Assembly: GCA_903813345.2 (NCBI GenBank)
Contig: CAIIXF020000002.1
Location: 10,416,650-10,480,649, forward strand
Reading direction: 5' to 3'
DNA: 64,000 nt
Source of the DNA: Owenia fusiformis
Lineage: Eukaryota > Annelida > Polychaeta > Sabellida > Oweniidae
Below are positions 41,601 through 56,600 of this stretch, piece after piece. Numbering within the stretch: the first letter of the stretch is position 1; each line of letters starts with the position of its first letter. The position numbers and the translations under genes were made by a program. Below the pieces are notes generated by a model. It made no database searches and was not told the origin of the DNA. It saw only the letters and a list, made by a program, of their open reading frames with translations.

Positions 41601-44600
41601 CAATGCTGAAATGGCCAGAAGAAATGAACACAACAAATCCATAGACATTAGACATTAGTTCATTGTCAGATAATCTTCAGTTAGCATTAAAACAAAAACA
41701 GCAAACATCAAACATCTTAAAGGCATAATCAGATCTATATGAAGTGATAAAATTGCAACCAACATGTTCAGCTGACTGAAAAATCTATTACTTATGATTT
41801 CAAATACAATATCTCCCAAAAGGTCCACAATGTGAAATAAAGTACATGTATGTACTTTGTGGATTTTAAGAAAATAGAAAATTATTGCTCTTCAAAAAAA
41901 TAAAAATTTTCAATATTTTGTTTGTTTTTGTTTTTGTTTACTATTGCTAGTTTTGTATCAAAGTGCACCAGAAGTACATTAAAAGTGCCACTTATGGGTA
42001 TAATTCATTCAATTATGTATCAATAAATATTAAAAAACTCAATTTTCAAAAGTGTGATATTGCAAAAATATGTCCTGAAGTTTAAAACTCATCTAATCTT
42101 TGTCCCCATGCTATAACATAGAGCCATCTATTGCCAGGATACAACTCAATAAAAACCTATCTAATCCAAACGCCATTGGGACCGAATAAAAACGTTCAGA
42201 TTAGGAGGTGTTCACATTTCAAGGTTATTGCATTCGCAATATTCCGGATTCTAAAGAAATGTGAACACATTCTCGGTAAATATTCATAGTTCTTTTCACC
42301 ACATTAGCTTTATGGCATTCCAGAAATTTGAAAATTTGATTCAAATGAATCTAGTCATGCTGGAAAGCCCCATTATGAATGAGACCATTCAAGATTATTT
42401 CCCAAAGTTTTGATATCATGACAAAATTTGAGCAATTTGGTATGAAACATCAGAAATTTTATGAAAAGTGTTCAGATTAGTCAGGTGAATTTTTTAAATA
42501 TGACTGTTCACTGTTCACTGTTTTAACTGCAGGAATTTCAGCTGAAATAATGTTCATTCAGTTTGTTTATATCTATAAATAATGAAAATAGATGTTAGCC
42601 TTGACGAAATATTCAAACTTCGATATATTTTGACACTATTGGATACATCTCTGCACAAATTCAACCTTTAATATATTCTTGCAGTCATTACTGGCTCGGC
42701 CTGAGGAAGGGAGATACAATAAGTCCATGGCGAGCAGGGTTCATTGGTCAAGCTGATGTGAACGGCTGTAATGTGACAGACCTTAACTCTAATGATAACG
42801 AACAATCGTGGCGCGGATCTAAAGATTGTCTCGTTATAGATAGGGGCAATTGGGATGCTATGGCTTGCTCTAAAAGGACCTACTTTGTGTGTGAAACCAC
42901 GTGTAAGTGATGCATCCCAATAGGTACAAGATGTGATTGAGGCATAAGTAGATTTTTTAAAGAAAGTGACATTGAGTTTGATAAAACCAATAGCTATCCC
43001 ACTGAGGCCTTGGACACAGGGGATGTACCAATTAATGTGGGTGTTAAATGTGCAGAACACTATGAGACTGTGAGAGAGAGAGGGCAAATTGAAATCACAT
43101 GTTTTCATCATTCCATGCAAATTAAGTCTAGTTATCTGTTCATTTTTATATCTGTTATTTGTTATTTATTATTTCAGTACCTGAACATACAGCTTGTAAA
43201 CCAAACACTACAATTGAGGAAACAACTACAGCTGATGTCAGAACTACTACAGAGGCAATGACTACAGTTGATGTCACAACTACCACAGAGGCAACAACTG
43301 CGGCTGATGTCACAACTACAGCTGATGTAACAACTAAAGCTGATGTCACAACTAAAGCTGATGTCACAACCACTACAGAGGCAATGACTACAGCTGATGT
43401 CACAACTACCACACCAGAGGCAACAACTACAGCTGATGTCACAACCACAACAGAGGCAACAACTACAGCTGATGCCATAACATCTACAACTGCAGACATA
43501 ACTACAAATATGACTACAGGTATACCATCCAGAACTAGAGCAATAAAGATAATACACTTTCATCCAACTAAAATAGTATACGGAGTAATAAAAGAAAGAA
43601 GTTACATTCCTGAAGAAGCAGCAGGAGCGATTCCAATAGGGGTCGTAGCTATTACCCTTCTCATATTGATTTTCGTTATCATCGTGCTCTCAGACTTAGA
43701 AACGCTCAAGCAGCAAGTTGGACAAATGTCAAGAAATGTGTTTAATCTATCAAAGATACCAGCAAAGAAACAGAAAACACGCAGGATAGCATCCACTGTC
43801 TAAGATTGTAAACAGTAAAATGCAAAACAGGAGGATTTTTGTTTCATAACAAATGTTCATTTAATGCCTATCATCTTAACCCTTTCCCGACGTGAATATA
43901 CGAGGAAAATGTTGGCCTGGTGACGGATAAGTAAGAGCGGTTTTTAGATCAAAGCGGGAAATGACATATACCATGGGACCTATACTTTAGATTTTATCAG
44001 TAAAATACAATTTTTAACTAGATTGGTAAAATTGAACAAGTTCAATTTAAGACTCCAGATTTATTTGACCTAGATAGATCAGTAAAGAGCTGAGTAAGTA
44101 ACTGAGTACTTAGCTGAGTAAGTACCTTAGAAGTAGTTGAGTAAGTCGCTGAGTAAGTAACTGGGTAAAAAGCTGAGTAGGTAGCTGAGTAGGTAGCTGA
44201 GTAAGTACCTGAGTAAGTAGCTGAGTAAGTAGCTAAGTAAGTAATAACTAATTAAGTAATTGAGTAAGTGGTCAAATAAGTAGCTGAGTAGGTAGGGAGG
44301 TAAAGTAGGGTATGTAGGAATTTTTGAAAGTATATTTGATCAATCTGCATCGTGAATACTGGCAAGTGCGAATTTCAAACTTCAAAATGGCGTAGAATCT
44401 TAACCGGGGGTCGGATTGCAATTTTAATTTCAGATCTGGATTCCTGACAAAATTCTACCCCTAATTCATAACTCATACGTTAAATTTGGAGAACTTTTTA
44501 TTTTGACCTACATTTCGATCACCATATCTCAAAAGTGGGTCAAAAAACTTCTTGACGGCAAAAAGTTAACATTATTAGCACACTCTTTGCTACATGTATA

Positions 44601-47600
44601 CAAAATTTCGAAGAATATCATTGAAGTGTAGTGTCCGAATTGCAAAAATAAGAAAAAACTATGAATTTGACCTAGATTTTGAGCTTGGTATTTTGGTGTC
44701 CAAAATTTGAAGGAAAGTAGCTTTTGAGGTCCCCTTCTTCTATGGGCTTTCATTATGTTTTGCTGTAATCATTCTATATTTTGTATTTTTACACTTCAAA
44801 AAATTATTCGGTCCCATTGATTTAACATGGGGCACCAAATTTAGAGCTTTCAAAACGTCATAACTTCTGAACAAGATGTCTAATCGAAATTTGGCTTGCA
44901 GATTCGGATTCCTGATAAAATTCTACCCCTAATTCATAACTCATAAGTTAAATTTGAAGAATTTTTTATTTTGACCTACTTTTGGGACACCATATCTCAA
45001 AAGTGGGTCAAAATACTTCCTGACGGCAAAAGGCTAACACTATTAGCACACTCTTGGCTACATGTATACACAATTTCGAAGAATACAATTAAAGCGTAGT
45101 GTCAGAATCGCAAAAATAAGGAAAAACTTTGAATTTGACCTAGATTTTGACCTAGGCATTTTTGTGTCCAAATATTGAAACTAGGTAGCTTTTGAGGTCC
45201 CCTTCTTTTATAGGAATTCATTATCTTAAGCTGTACTCAATCTATATCTCGTAGGTAGCTGAGTAAGTAGCTGAGTAGGTAGCTGAGTAGGTAGCTAAGT
45301 AGGTAGCCGAGTAGGTAAGTAGGTAGGTAAGTAGGAATTTTTGACCGGAAGTCGGATTGAAATTTGGTTTGCAGATTTGGATTCCTGAGAAAATTCTACC
45401 CTTAATTCATAACTCATTTTATTTTGACCTACTTTACGGACACCATATCTCAAAAGTGGGTCAAAATACTCTCTGACGGCAAAAGGCTAACACTATTAGC
45501 ACACTCTTTGCTACCTGTATACAAAATTTTGAAGCAAATCCTAAAAGTGTAGTGCCAGAATCGCAAAAATAAGGAAAAACTATGAATTTGACCTAGATTT
45601 TGACCTAGGCATTTTGGTGTCCAAATATTGAAACTCGGTAGCTTTTGAGGTCCCCTTCTTTTATAGGAATTCATTATCTTAAGCTGTACTCAATCTATAT
45701 CTCGTATTTTACACTTCAAAAAAATCTTTTTTCCTTGACTTTCTATCAGGATAACATCAGATCGATTTTTCTCGAAATTTCAAAACGCCATAACTTTCAA
45801 ACCGGAAGTCGGATCGAAATTTGATTTAAAGATTCGGATTCCTGACAAAATTCTACCCCTTATTCATAACTCATACGTTAAATTTGGGGAATTTTTATTT
45901 TGACCTACTTTTCGGACACGCCATAACTTTGGAACCGGAAGTCGGATCGAAATTTGGTTTGCAGATTCGGATTCCTGAGAAAATTCTACTCTTAATTCAT
46001 AACTCATTAGTAAAATTTGGAGAATTTTTTATTTTGACCTACTTTTCGGACACCATATCTCAAAAGTGGGTCAAAATACTCTCTGACGGCAAAAGGCTTA
46101 CACTATTAGCCCACTCTTTGCTACCTGTATACAAAATTTTGAAGCAAATCCTAAAAGTGTAGTGCCAGAATCGCAAAAATAAGGAAAAACTATGTATTTG
46201 ACCTAGATTTTGACCTAGGGATTTTGGTGTCCAAATTTTAAAGCTAGATAGCCTTCGAGGTCCCCTTCTTTTATAGACTTTCAGAATCTTAAGCTGCACT
46301 CAGTCTTTATCTGGTATTTTACACATCAAACAAATCTTTTTTCTCATTGACATAACATGGGGCACCAAAATTAGCGATTTTTGAGTTTTCAAAACGCCAT
46401 AACTTCCGAGCCGGAAGTCGGATCGAAATTTAATTTGCAGATTCGGATTCCTGAGAAAATTCTACTCTTAATCCATAACTCATATGTTAAATTTGGAGAA
46501 CTTCTTATTTTGACCTACTTTCTGGACGCCATACTTCAAAATCGGTAAGAGAAATCAAAAAACAGATGGCACACTTATGAAAGGGCTGTTTATAAGCTTC
46601 ATGATGAAAAAAAGATGAAGACGTTTCGATAAATAACGACTCAGATAATAGACAGAAGGTTGAAAATGTAAGATTTGACCTAGTTCTTGACCTTTGACCT
46701 AGATAAAAAATTAAACCAATTTCCGAGAAACTAGATACTGAACCCAAATTGACCATATACAGGACTTGACTCAATGTCTTCTAGTTAAGGAGAAAACGTG
46801 TTTAGAATAATAATAATAAAGAAAAATACTGGCAAAAACAATAGACTCCAGATTTTTAATCTGGAGTCTAATAAGAAAACTGGCAAAAGCAATAGACTCC
46901 AGATTTTCATCTGGAGTCTAATAAGCATTATCACATGTCAACTACTTGTCAAAATTTGGTATAAAAATACTGAATAGAACTTGAGATATTGAATTTATTC
47001 ATGTATGTAAATAAAATAGTGGTGCCAAAAGGAGCCTATCGTCCTGAAAGGTATTACATAATAGGGCTCCATATGGAGCCTATCGTCGTGAAAGGGTTAA
47101 TGTATCCACTGAAAGTGGCCTTCAGAACAAACAAACAAAATATATCAGTATATGGATGAAACAAGCCTTTTCTTTTCATTGTTGAGAACCTTTTACAAGG
47201 TTTAATACTAGGTATATAAAGTTGATTCTCATTAATCAAGCATGAAAGTTGGTAAAAAATACATTTTGGGCAAAAATGCAGTTCTAAAAAGGTTAAATGT
47301 TTTTATTTATTTTATTTTTAGTTTGAACATGAATAAAAAAATTTAGGGTATTATATCTAGTTACATCAATTTCAACAAAATAACAAGGCATTAACATGCA
47401 AAATGTCACCACCTGCCACTTGTTACAGACACCGAACACCACCCACCGAACACCACCCACCAAACTCAAAACACCACCTGCCAACACCGTCCAAAAAAAG
47501 TTTAAGACTATAACAATATGTCACCAATTTTGATGGTGACATAATGAAAATTAATATCATTGAGATAATGTAGATACGACAAGGAATGATTAGAGTTTGG

Positions 47601-50600
47601 GGATTTGATTATTATGATTTTTAGAAATGTTTGATTATGTCGGATTATCCTTTAATCATAAAACTTGGTCAAGATGCTAAAATTATGAATTGTCTAAAAC
47701 CAGAAAAAAACACAAAAACACTTGTGCCAATACTGGCAATACATAATAATGTATATCATTTAAAATAATCTTAATTCAGGAGATATACTCTAAAGTTTGA
47801 TTAAGTGGAGAAATCATGTGTGCAATTAAATGGAATTAATTGAAATTATAAATACAGTGATCTCCCCAGGATTTTTTCATAGCAGGGGGGGATTTTTTAA
47901 CAAGTTTCGCCGCTCGCTTCGCTCGCATGATTTTTGTGCCAATTTTGCCGCTCGCTTCGCTCGCTATATAAACACCAATTCTCATTTAGAAAACCTTTTA
48001 TTTAACAATACATGATAATATGCTTGTAGTGTCATGAGTATTCATTGTTCATTGTGTTTCCTTAAAGTCTTCTGTCCCTACATCTTCTGGGGTGCATGTC
48101 AAACCACCTCCCCCATGCTGCCTCAAAATCGAACACCTCTTCCCTTGGTCCATTTATGATAATGTTGAGGACCCTGTCCACTGTTTCTACTTTCATTCTA
48201 TTCTTTAGATAAGTCTTTTTAATTTTACCCATTTTTTTTTGAGTTTCCCGCATAAAGAACCGGAAGTCGAACTTCTTTATCATGACAACCATCAAAAGCA
48301 AGATTTTAACATTAATTCGTTCGCAATTATAATAACTATTAATAAAAAATAATACTTCATTGTCAAATTGTAGTTTTAGTCGTTTTTATGTTTGTTTTAT
48401 TCCAAATTGGCGATTTTGATGATCGGTGATCATATCACTCCGCGTTGCAGTATAGGGGTAATCTGCGCCAGGTTCAACTGTTAACTTTTTCTAATTTTCT
48501 GAACGCACGCATCAAATGAACGATTTTGATAGGTTAGAATGTTTTGGGCGCATGCGCATACGTAGTCAAATCAAGTGATCGAACCGAACCTGGGGCAGAT
48601 TATGTCGATGACACACGATTAGTAATAGATAATTTGATTGGATATTTCGTAACTAATCATGAGTTTTGAGCCAATCAGAAGACATTTAAGATTCGGCCTT
48701 CGGAATGACAAATCGGGAAAAACTTTTTGAAAAATTTTTGAATTTTATGTGATTTCGTCGAATATCCAGGAGAATAAAATAATGTACGTAAGTTTTGAAG
48801 TAGCGGGGCGCTAAGCAGGGCGGGCGAAGCAAGCAGGGGGGGAACAGGGCGGGGAAAACGAGTGAGCAGGGGGGAGCGCCATGCAATTAGATTCTGGGGA
48901 GAACCCAGAAATATATATCAAAAATTATAGTCAATGTCTTACCTCCGAATGTTCGCAGGGGTCATATGGGGTCGAGGAGATTTAATGGGTGTTTTAGCAA
49001 AACTTTTCCTGAGCCTGGGGCTACTTCTGGTGGGAGTCGTGAACTGAACATTCCGTATCGTCTTGTGGGTGGCCTTTGACCTCTTGGTGTGTCTAGGGAG
49101 TGGGGCTGGAGTGGCAGTGGGGCTAGGACAGCTACTCTCCCTAAAATAATTATGAGTGAAGTGTTCAAATCTAAATTCTAATCGAGCAGAAGTTAAGCAA
49201 TTATTGAAGCAGTGTATTCAAAGCTTACCAATAAGAACCAAGCGCTGATTTTTAAAAGTGACATTTCAATGATAACTTTCAGTAGTTTTGTACCAGATTT
49301 ACATGAAACAAGAATTAAACTGGAAAAATCTACAGATAACTTGCACTTTTGTTAAGATAGGGATTCAAATTTATCAAATTCAACGATGTAAGATAAGACC
49401 CTATCATCAGGGGTATCATGTGCTATAATCCCTATGTTTCACATTTTATTCAATTCGAAAACTCATTGTTTTGCTTAGAAGGAGTCTTCACATACCGGTA
49501 TGTTGTTGCAGAGAAGGAATCATCAGGTGAGATTTCAAATGTATCACGCCTTTTCAGAATTGATTTTCTTGGGTTTTCAGTGTGTTGTAGCAATTCATTG
49601 AACTCTGGTTGGACTTCAGTATTTGTCTGAGGAATTGCAGCAGTGGCTTTTGTTCCTATTGGTTCAACTGATTCAGTGACTTCATTATCTGTCTGTTTTG
49701 TGTTTTGCTTTTCAATTGCAACTTCCTTTGCTTTGGATTCAATATTGTTTGCTTGTCTGGTAGTAGTGTTACAGTTAGATGTTTTCCCAGACTTTGATAA
49801 ACTGGACGCTGGTCTTATGTAAAGACTTTGTCTTTCATTAGGCTTTGATTTTTTCGGTTTATTTTCAGTGTCTGATTCAAAATCGAAGACATTAGCCTTC
49901 CTGGAGCCTGGTCGTATGTACAAACTTTGTCTGTCAATTAGGCTAATCCTTTTAGGCTCTCTGGCTCTTGTACTCTGATGCACAGCCCCCTTATGTGCCT
50001 TGATACCCACACTGCCTACTGCTTGCTTTGTGGCTGATTTAACGCCCACACTGCCAATGGGCTGCTTTGTGGCTGATTTAACACCGACACTGCCTATAGC
50101 CTGCTTTGTGGCTGATTTAACACCCATACTGCCAATGGGCTGCTTTGTGGCTGATTTAACACCCATACTGCCAATTGACTGCTTTGTGGTTGATTTAACA
50201 CTGACACTGCCTATAGGCTGCTTTGTGGCTGTTATAATTCCCACTCTGCTTATGGGTTGCTTATTGGGTTTCATGCTCTTTAATGACGCACCCAAATTGT
50301 TCTTTTTCTCCACAGGTTTAACAATTCTTGCAGTTGACACTCCCCTCGTGGAATTTGTTCCCGGAATTTTTCTCTCCAAAACCTTTCCAGCTGTTTTCTT
50401 TGGCTCTTTGGGCTCAATTGTTGTAGTGACAGTTTTAGATATGCTAAGACGTCTGCCCGATTTGGCGACAGATTTTTCGATCGTTATGGTCTTTTTGAAG
50501 TTTGCACCAGGCACTGCTGCTGAAAATGTGTAGCGTCTTTCATTTAACTGCAGTTTTCTCGAGGACGGGGGAAACTTCTGTGCGTCTTTAGTTTGTACTG

Positions 50601-53600
50601 CAGTGAAACCTCCGGGAATGTATGTTTTCCTCCTAAAATGAAATAAAAATATTAACAGTACATGTACTGTAGTTATCATATGAGTAAGATTCATAATTTT
50701 TTATCACAAAGTATTACACTTTTAAGAGAAAAATAAGTTAAATAACCAGAGATGATACTGTGGCAATACTAACAACACAGTAATTACATGCCGCATTAAC
50801 ATGCAAAATGTCACTACCTGCCATTTGTTACAGACGCTGACTGCCGAACACTAACCACAACCCACAAAAAAAGTTGGAGACAACAATATGTCACCACTTA
50901 TAATTGCAATCTGAAGGAAAGGACGATTCTCGGTTTGGAGAACAGTCTCCTGGGCTAATAATTTTTTTCATGAAAAATATAGAAATATTACCCAAATTAA
51001 ACTATGAATATTGAAAAGAGGACATTTAAATCTACAAGATGTAAAAATAACAAATTGGTCTGAAGCAGGGGTAACGCTCAATTAGACCGATTCAATAAAA
51101 TACAAATCTCGATTTGGGGAAAGAAGTTCATCAGTGTACTGCGCCAATATTTTTTTGCGAAAAATCTAGAAATATTACCCAAATTATATTATAACTATTC
51201 AAAAGAAGACATTCAAATCTATATTATGTAGAAAATCAAATTTGTCCGAAGCAGGGATAATGCTCATTTAGATTGATGAACTTCGTTCTCCAAACCGAGA
51301 ATCGTCCTTTGATTGAAGACACTGGCACCCATTGTAACAGGTTGATTATTTCAAAAACACACAATAACATGTTGTTACCTTTCCAATACAGTAGCTGCTG
51401 TCACCTTAGTCTGTGCTGCTTTCTTCATCTTCCATTCTTCCAATTTTTTGCTAAAATAATCAGTGCAAAATATACAGGGCACTTAACATAATATTGCTCT
51501 TACATTACAGTGTTCTCGAAAGGATTTTTTCTCAAGTGGCTGCAAAATTCTCGTTTTCACAATTCAGACCAAAATTGATCAAAATATGCCCATTTTTCAT
51601 GGTTTTTCTCATTTTCAAGTGAGTGCAAATGGATTTTCAGGTGGATGCAAGCCTGTTTTTAAAATCTTAGGTGGTTGCTGCGCCCACTTACTTTAATGCT
51701 GGTGAGATCACTGCATATAGTGCACCCACTTGTTACAGATTTCAATGTTCAATGCCAGTCTCAAATAATGGCAGTTATAAGAATTTAGAATATCCTTACA
51801 ATCCGAGCAGCAGCTATTTTGAGGCTACAAAGACAGTCACTTCAGTTTGCGATTGAATTTTTGCTTTCGACGTTTTTTTGCTTTCGATTTTTTTCATTTT
51901 CCATCTAAAAAGCAAGAAAATGTATTTTTCCAAGAACTTGTTTAATCAGGTGATTTAAAGGGAATGCAAAGTTTTGTCCCTTAAACTTGATAATAAGTTA
52001 GAATAAAGATATATCTTTCAATCCAACTTAGTTTTATTGTTCTATCATTATCCTTTTAATTGTTATTGAGCCCCGGGTTTTGCATATGAACTGGACCACG
52101 GAGCTGCCATTTCAACCGTAAAGTGGTTCTTTACGACATTGTTATGACGTCATTGATGCCAGATTGATGCCTTGGCATTCCAAAAGTTTTGTGGCGCCAT
52201 TTTTGAATCAAAAAATGAATGCCGAGTTGTTGCCATTCCAAGACCAAAGAAATCATTTCAAAGGAACTAAAAGATTACGTATATACCACCCATAATAAAG
52301 AACGATTTCAATAGAATAACGCTGGCATTTTCGGAATTGCTTTTTACCTATCTAGACATGGAATGCGGGTTAGATTTATTCTTTATTTACACTTGAAACA
52401 ATCTGCGATTCGTTTTTATTAGGTCTAGCGCTAAATGCGAACAGAGAATGCTAATTCTATCAGGCGAATGCAAACTATTTGAATAAAACATAATAAAATT
52501 AATTCAACCAACCCATCTTGAATTTCCAAGAATGCAATGGTTTAAATTTGCTAGTCTCATTACAAAAGTACGTATTCGTACTTTAATATTCATTGCATTC
52601 ATGTTTATCTTTAACACGGGTATTCAAAGAAATTAAAATTTTAAAATTAAATTTTAAAACCGAATCCAATTACTATCGTTGATTCTTAGCCTCACGTCAC
52701 ATTTTTACGGGGACCGTACGGTCTATCATTTCTGTGGTAAGCAGGATGTTTCTGCAGTCAGATAATTTAGCAGTCACATTTGCTAAGATAGCCGTACGGC
52801 GTATCTTGATTATGAGGAAAAACTACGATTCCCGTACAGCTGATAAATGATGACGCACGATCAGCGTAGGGCGGCCCTACGACGTGCATTGTTTTTCTTG
52901 AAGGCATCCACAAGGGGTTCTATGGTTCGGAAAGGTCAATTGTAACCTATGAAATCCAAGCGCAGCCGCAAGTCGACCGTGAACCCGACGTACGGCCGTC
53001 GTGAGACCTACGGTTTGACTGCTGCTTGTTGATATCTATAGTGACCACAGGAAAGAAAAAGTTATAACTCCGACTCTACGCCTGATAAAAACTGATAAGT
53101 CGACTGTAGTTTTCCTATGTTTGCCGCAGAAATTTACTGATTTCAGGGAAATACGATCGACGTGTGGTCGCATTGAACAAATGTGACTGAAGCTTTTAAA
53201 GTTCCACTTATTTTCCGATATAGAAAAACAAAAGGTTGTATGCCATTAAATTGAAAATCATTATTTCGAAAATACTGTAGAACTGTACTTACCACGGGTG
53301 TTATATAATTAAATTCGAGCTCGAAATCAGGAATTGTTTTTAGCAAAAATGATAAATATATAATAAAATAAATATTAAACTATTGGCGTACTATCAATAC
53401 GGCAATTGCCTTATCGTCGTTGAAATGAAATATCATACTACAATCGACCCCATCGTCTCCCCGCATCACTGAATGTTATGAGCCTTCTCTTGTCATGATC
53501 CAAGGTGAAATACCATTGAATTTTGAAAAGCTTTTTTGTCATATCGAATGTCGCTACGTCGGTGATATGATGATTGAAAATGGTCCTTAAGGTTAATAAT

Positions 53601-56600
53601 GATGTGAAATATCAGTGAAATGTGTTCTATTTCTGCGATCCGAGTATGACGTGATTATATAGCGACATTTTCCAGGCATCAATTTTAAGGCATCAATGAC
53701 GTCATTGATACATAACAATGGCGGCATCCGCAGCGATCCAGATATGGGTACTTTGAACTTGAATTATATGTTAGTTCAAACACGATATGTCCCATGAGTG
53801 AGCTGAAGTGATAGATGATGGTTATAAGTAGCCAGCGTGTAAATTAGAACATGAAACTTCGCATTCCCTTTAAACAGATTTGAATGAAGTAATACGACTA
53901 TGTAAATAACAAACCTCATTTCTGCATTGTCTTTTTCCAATGGTACCTTCTTTGAAGTCGCAAGACTTGTTCGCATCTTTTTAGCGGGTGCATCATTCCT
54001 ATCCAAAGTTTCAGGTTTTCTTTTTGCATTAACACTTTCCCTGAAAATAAATGCAGGTATAAAATCTTATTTATATTTAAAAGCCATTAACATCACAACA
54101 GTATCTTTAAAACTTTTTGTCAACTTGATAAATTTTTTATTATGATATGCATAGGATGTCTAAAACTGGCAAGACTCCTTTTCATAAATTTCCAATAAAA
54201 TCACATTTGGATGCAAATATAGTAAACATATAGGAAATGGTATTTTTATTTCAAAATATAGCATATTTACCTGAGTGTATTACTCATGGTGTTTCTAGGA
54301 ACTGTAGCCATGGAAACAGATTGTTTTATGCCTATGGCAACTGGCTTCTTTGTTGCCATGGTTGTTTGTTTATTTGTGTGTTGTCCATTGACATTTCCAA
54401 GCGGTTTTCTGTTTTTCGCTTCTTTCTCCTCACGCCATTTCTTTAACTTTTCAAGTCTGTCATTTATCATTTGGCCTGAAAATATAAATACATGACTATG
54501 TATAACATTCATTTTATACTTCAGAAATTTATTGGGCAATTCTTCGCACATGTCCAATTTGTGTACTGAAGTGTGATTGATGGTAGCTATTGACAGTTTG
54601 TAAAACCTGATTCAATTATCAAAGTTTCTTTCTTCACATTTTCTACTTCATCATTTTAGTTAGAGCATGAGTAAATCCAACACAATATTCTGAAATATGA
54701 TTACTACAGGGTGGGCCAAAAAAACGCCACTTTTTTTCAAAATGCTATATAACTTTTTTAATTTTTGATGCAAAATCATAATTTGCATAGCAAATGAAAC
54801 TTGAGGTTGTTATCTAGCCATGAATCATGAATTATACACTTTTACTTGAATAAAATATGTCACCAGTGTCTCACTTAAACATGTGGTGCGCCATGAGAAA
54901 TAAGCATAATTTGCAAAATGTTCCTGAACTGATATGACCTGATAGCCGCCAAGCTAATAGCCCTGATGCAAACCCCAGTGAGTATAGGGTATGGGAAGGT
55001 CTCCAGGAGATGGTATGAAGGCACCCAATCTAAAATATTGCTCAACCAAAGCTGGCAATTAAGACATGGTGAAAAGAATTATGGTAACATTTCATTGATA
55101 CTGCTATTTCAGCAAGGCGATTAAAACTAAAATCGATCATCAAGTGGCGTGGCAGACCAATTGAACTCCTCTTTTAGATCAAATATAATCTCAGTTGAAG
55201 GACTTGTTACATTATATTATTACTTAGAACCCTTGGCACTATATAACTGCAAAATTTAGGGTATGTAGGTTGGAAAATAAAAAAAAGTTGGTGTCTTGAA
55301 AAAAAAGTGGCGTTTTTTTGGCCCACCCTGTATAAGCGATATATGATATAACAGAAATAGAGCTACTGAAATCAGAAACAAATCTATGAGACAATTCTGC
55401 CTGCACTCTGCCTTTCTGTCGGTGCATTGATTCATTGTACAGAGTTCCTCGTTTTAGTGGGCATTGGGTCCCTAGCTGTGATATCTCGCAAATTTTCATA
55501 TATATGTCTTGTTTTCTCGCCAGTTCCTTCCTTATTTTCAACCATACTTTTCCAAATGGATGCCTATTACAATCCTCATTCAATGCGTCAAAATATTTTG
55601 CCATTAAACGCAGCAGTTTTGAAAACACTCTCACATTAAAAATTTATCAATACGTCCCATTGTCTTCCACTGCGCCCCGTCGTTTCTATGCATGGCATAT
55701 GATATATGTAACGTTTTACTCGTTTCATATGACTTGCCTTTGCCTATGAATTTATGACATCATCTGAAAGAAGTTTATACCTGTCAGTGGATCTTTTCGG
55801 TTCATTTAACATTAATTATTAAGGAAGAAGTCTTGCTCCAAGATTGTGTAGACTTGCTACGTGAAAATAAAATTAAGATAACATTAATCATCAACATCTT
55901 AAAAATTATATTCAATGTTTCCGATTGAAGAACGTCAGAATTTGGTGTTTTTATTTATTTGTGGCAACTACACTGGTCAGTATCACAGTTCAACGATATT
56001 TTCGACCGCTTAAGGGAACGTTACGGGGATTTCGGTTTCATGACAATTCCCACATTGTACATTTCCAGTTACTTTCCCTTAAATAGTGGAAGATAATCAA
56101 GATATCGTTGAACTGTGGCGCCATTGCATTCGTTCAACTTCACCTCTTAAAAGAGAGCTTTGTCTTATAGTTTATAACTGGACGTCAACTATAAAGTAGC
56201 TTAATTCGATGAAAACTAAAAATACAGAAATCGACGACTTTTTGAGCATACAACTGAAGTCCATATTATAGACGTATTGAAATTCAGTCTTGCGATATAT
56301 CACAGGAAGTTGTATTAGATACAGCTCGAAAATAACATTTTGTACCAGAAAATAACATGTGCACTGTGCAGGTAAATTTATAGCAATTTTTTACTTTCAA
56401 GCTGAACCTTAGTTCAACAAGTTAAACCTAGTCTGGGCCTTATTTCTTATCTGACATATCTTGTGGCCCGCCCTAGGTTTAACATCCATGCCTATTCGGC
56501 CCTTGATGCAAAAAATGTAATGGTGGCCTATAGCAGCACATAGATTTTATGCGCGTTTTATTAATAACTGATAGTGAGATTTGCAACCATGAAAGCATAG

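Noticed and set aside
43155-43563. Val- and Cys-rich minus-strand frames of 114-129 codons
   Set aside because: Shadows of the Thr-rich lectin stalk repeat on the other strand.
44529-46299. Three similar ~75-codon minus frames (RRGPQKL...FKIWTPK)
   Set aside because: They recur because the underlying DNA block is repeated in the piggyBac-like element. No start context or known protein.
48962-49168. 68-codon frame over CKAP2 exon 6
   Set aside because: Wrong frame. The exon phases and neighbouring exons require the [11 protein letters not shown] frame.
50000-50533. 177-codon plus-strand frame
   Set aside because: Antisense shadow of the 42-bp coding repeat in CKAP2 exon 5.
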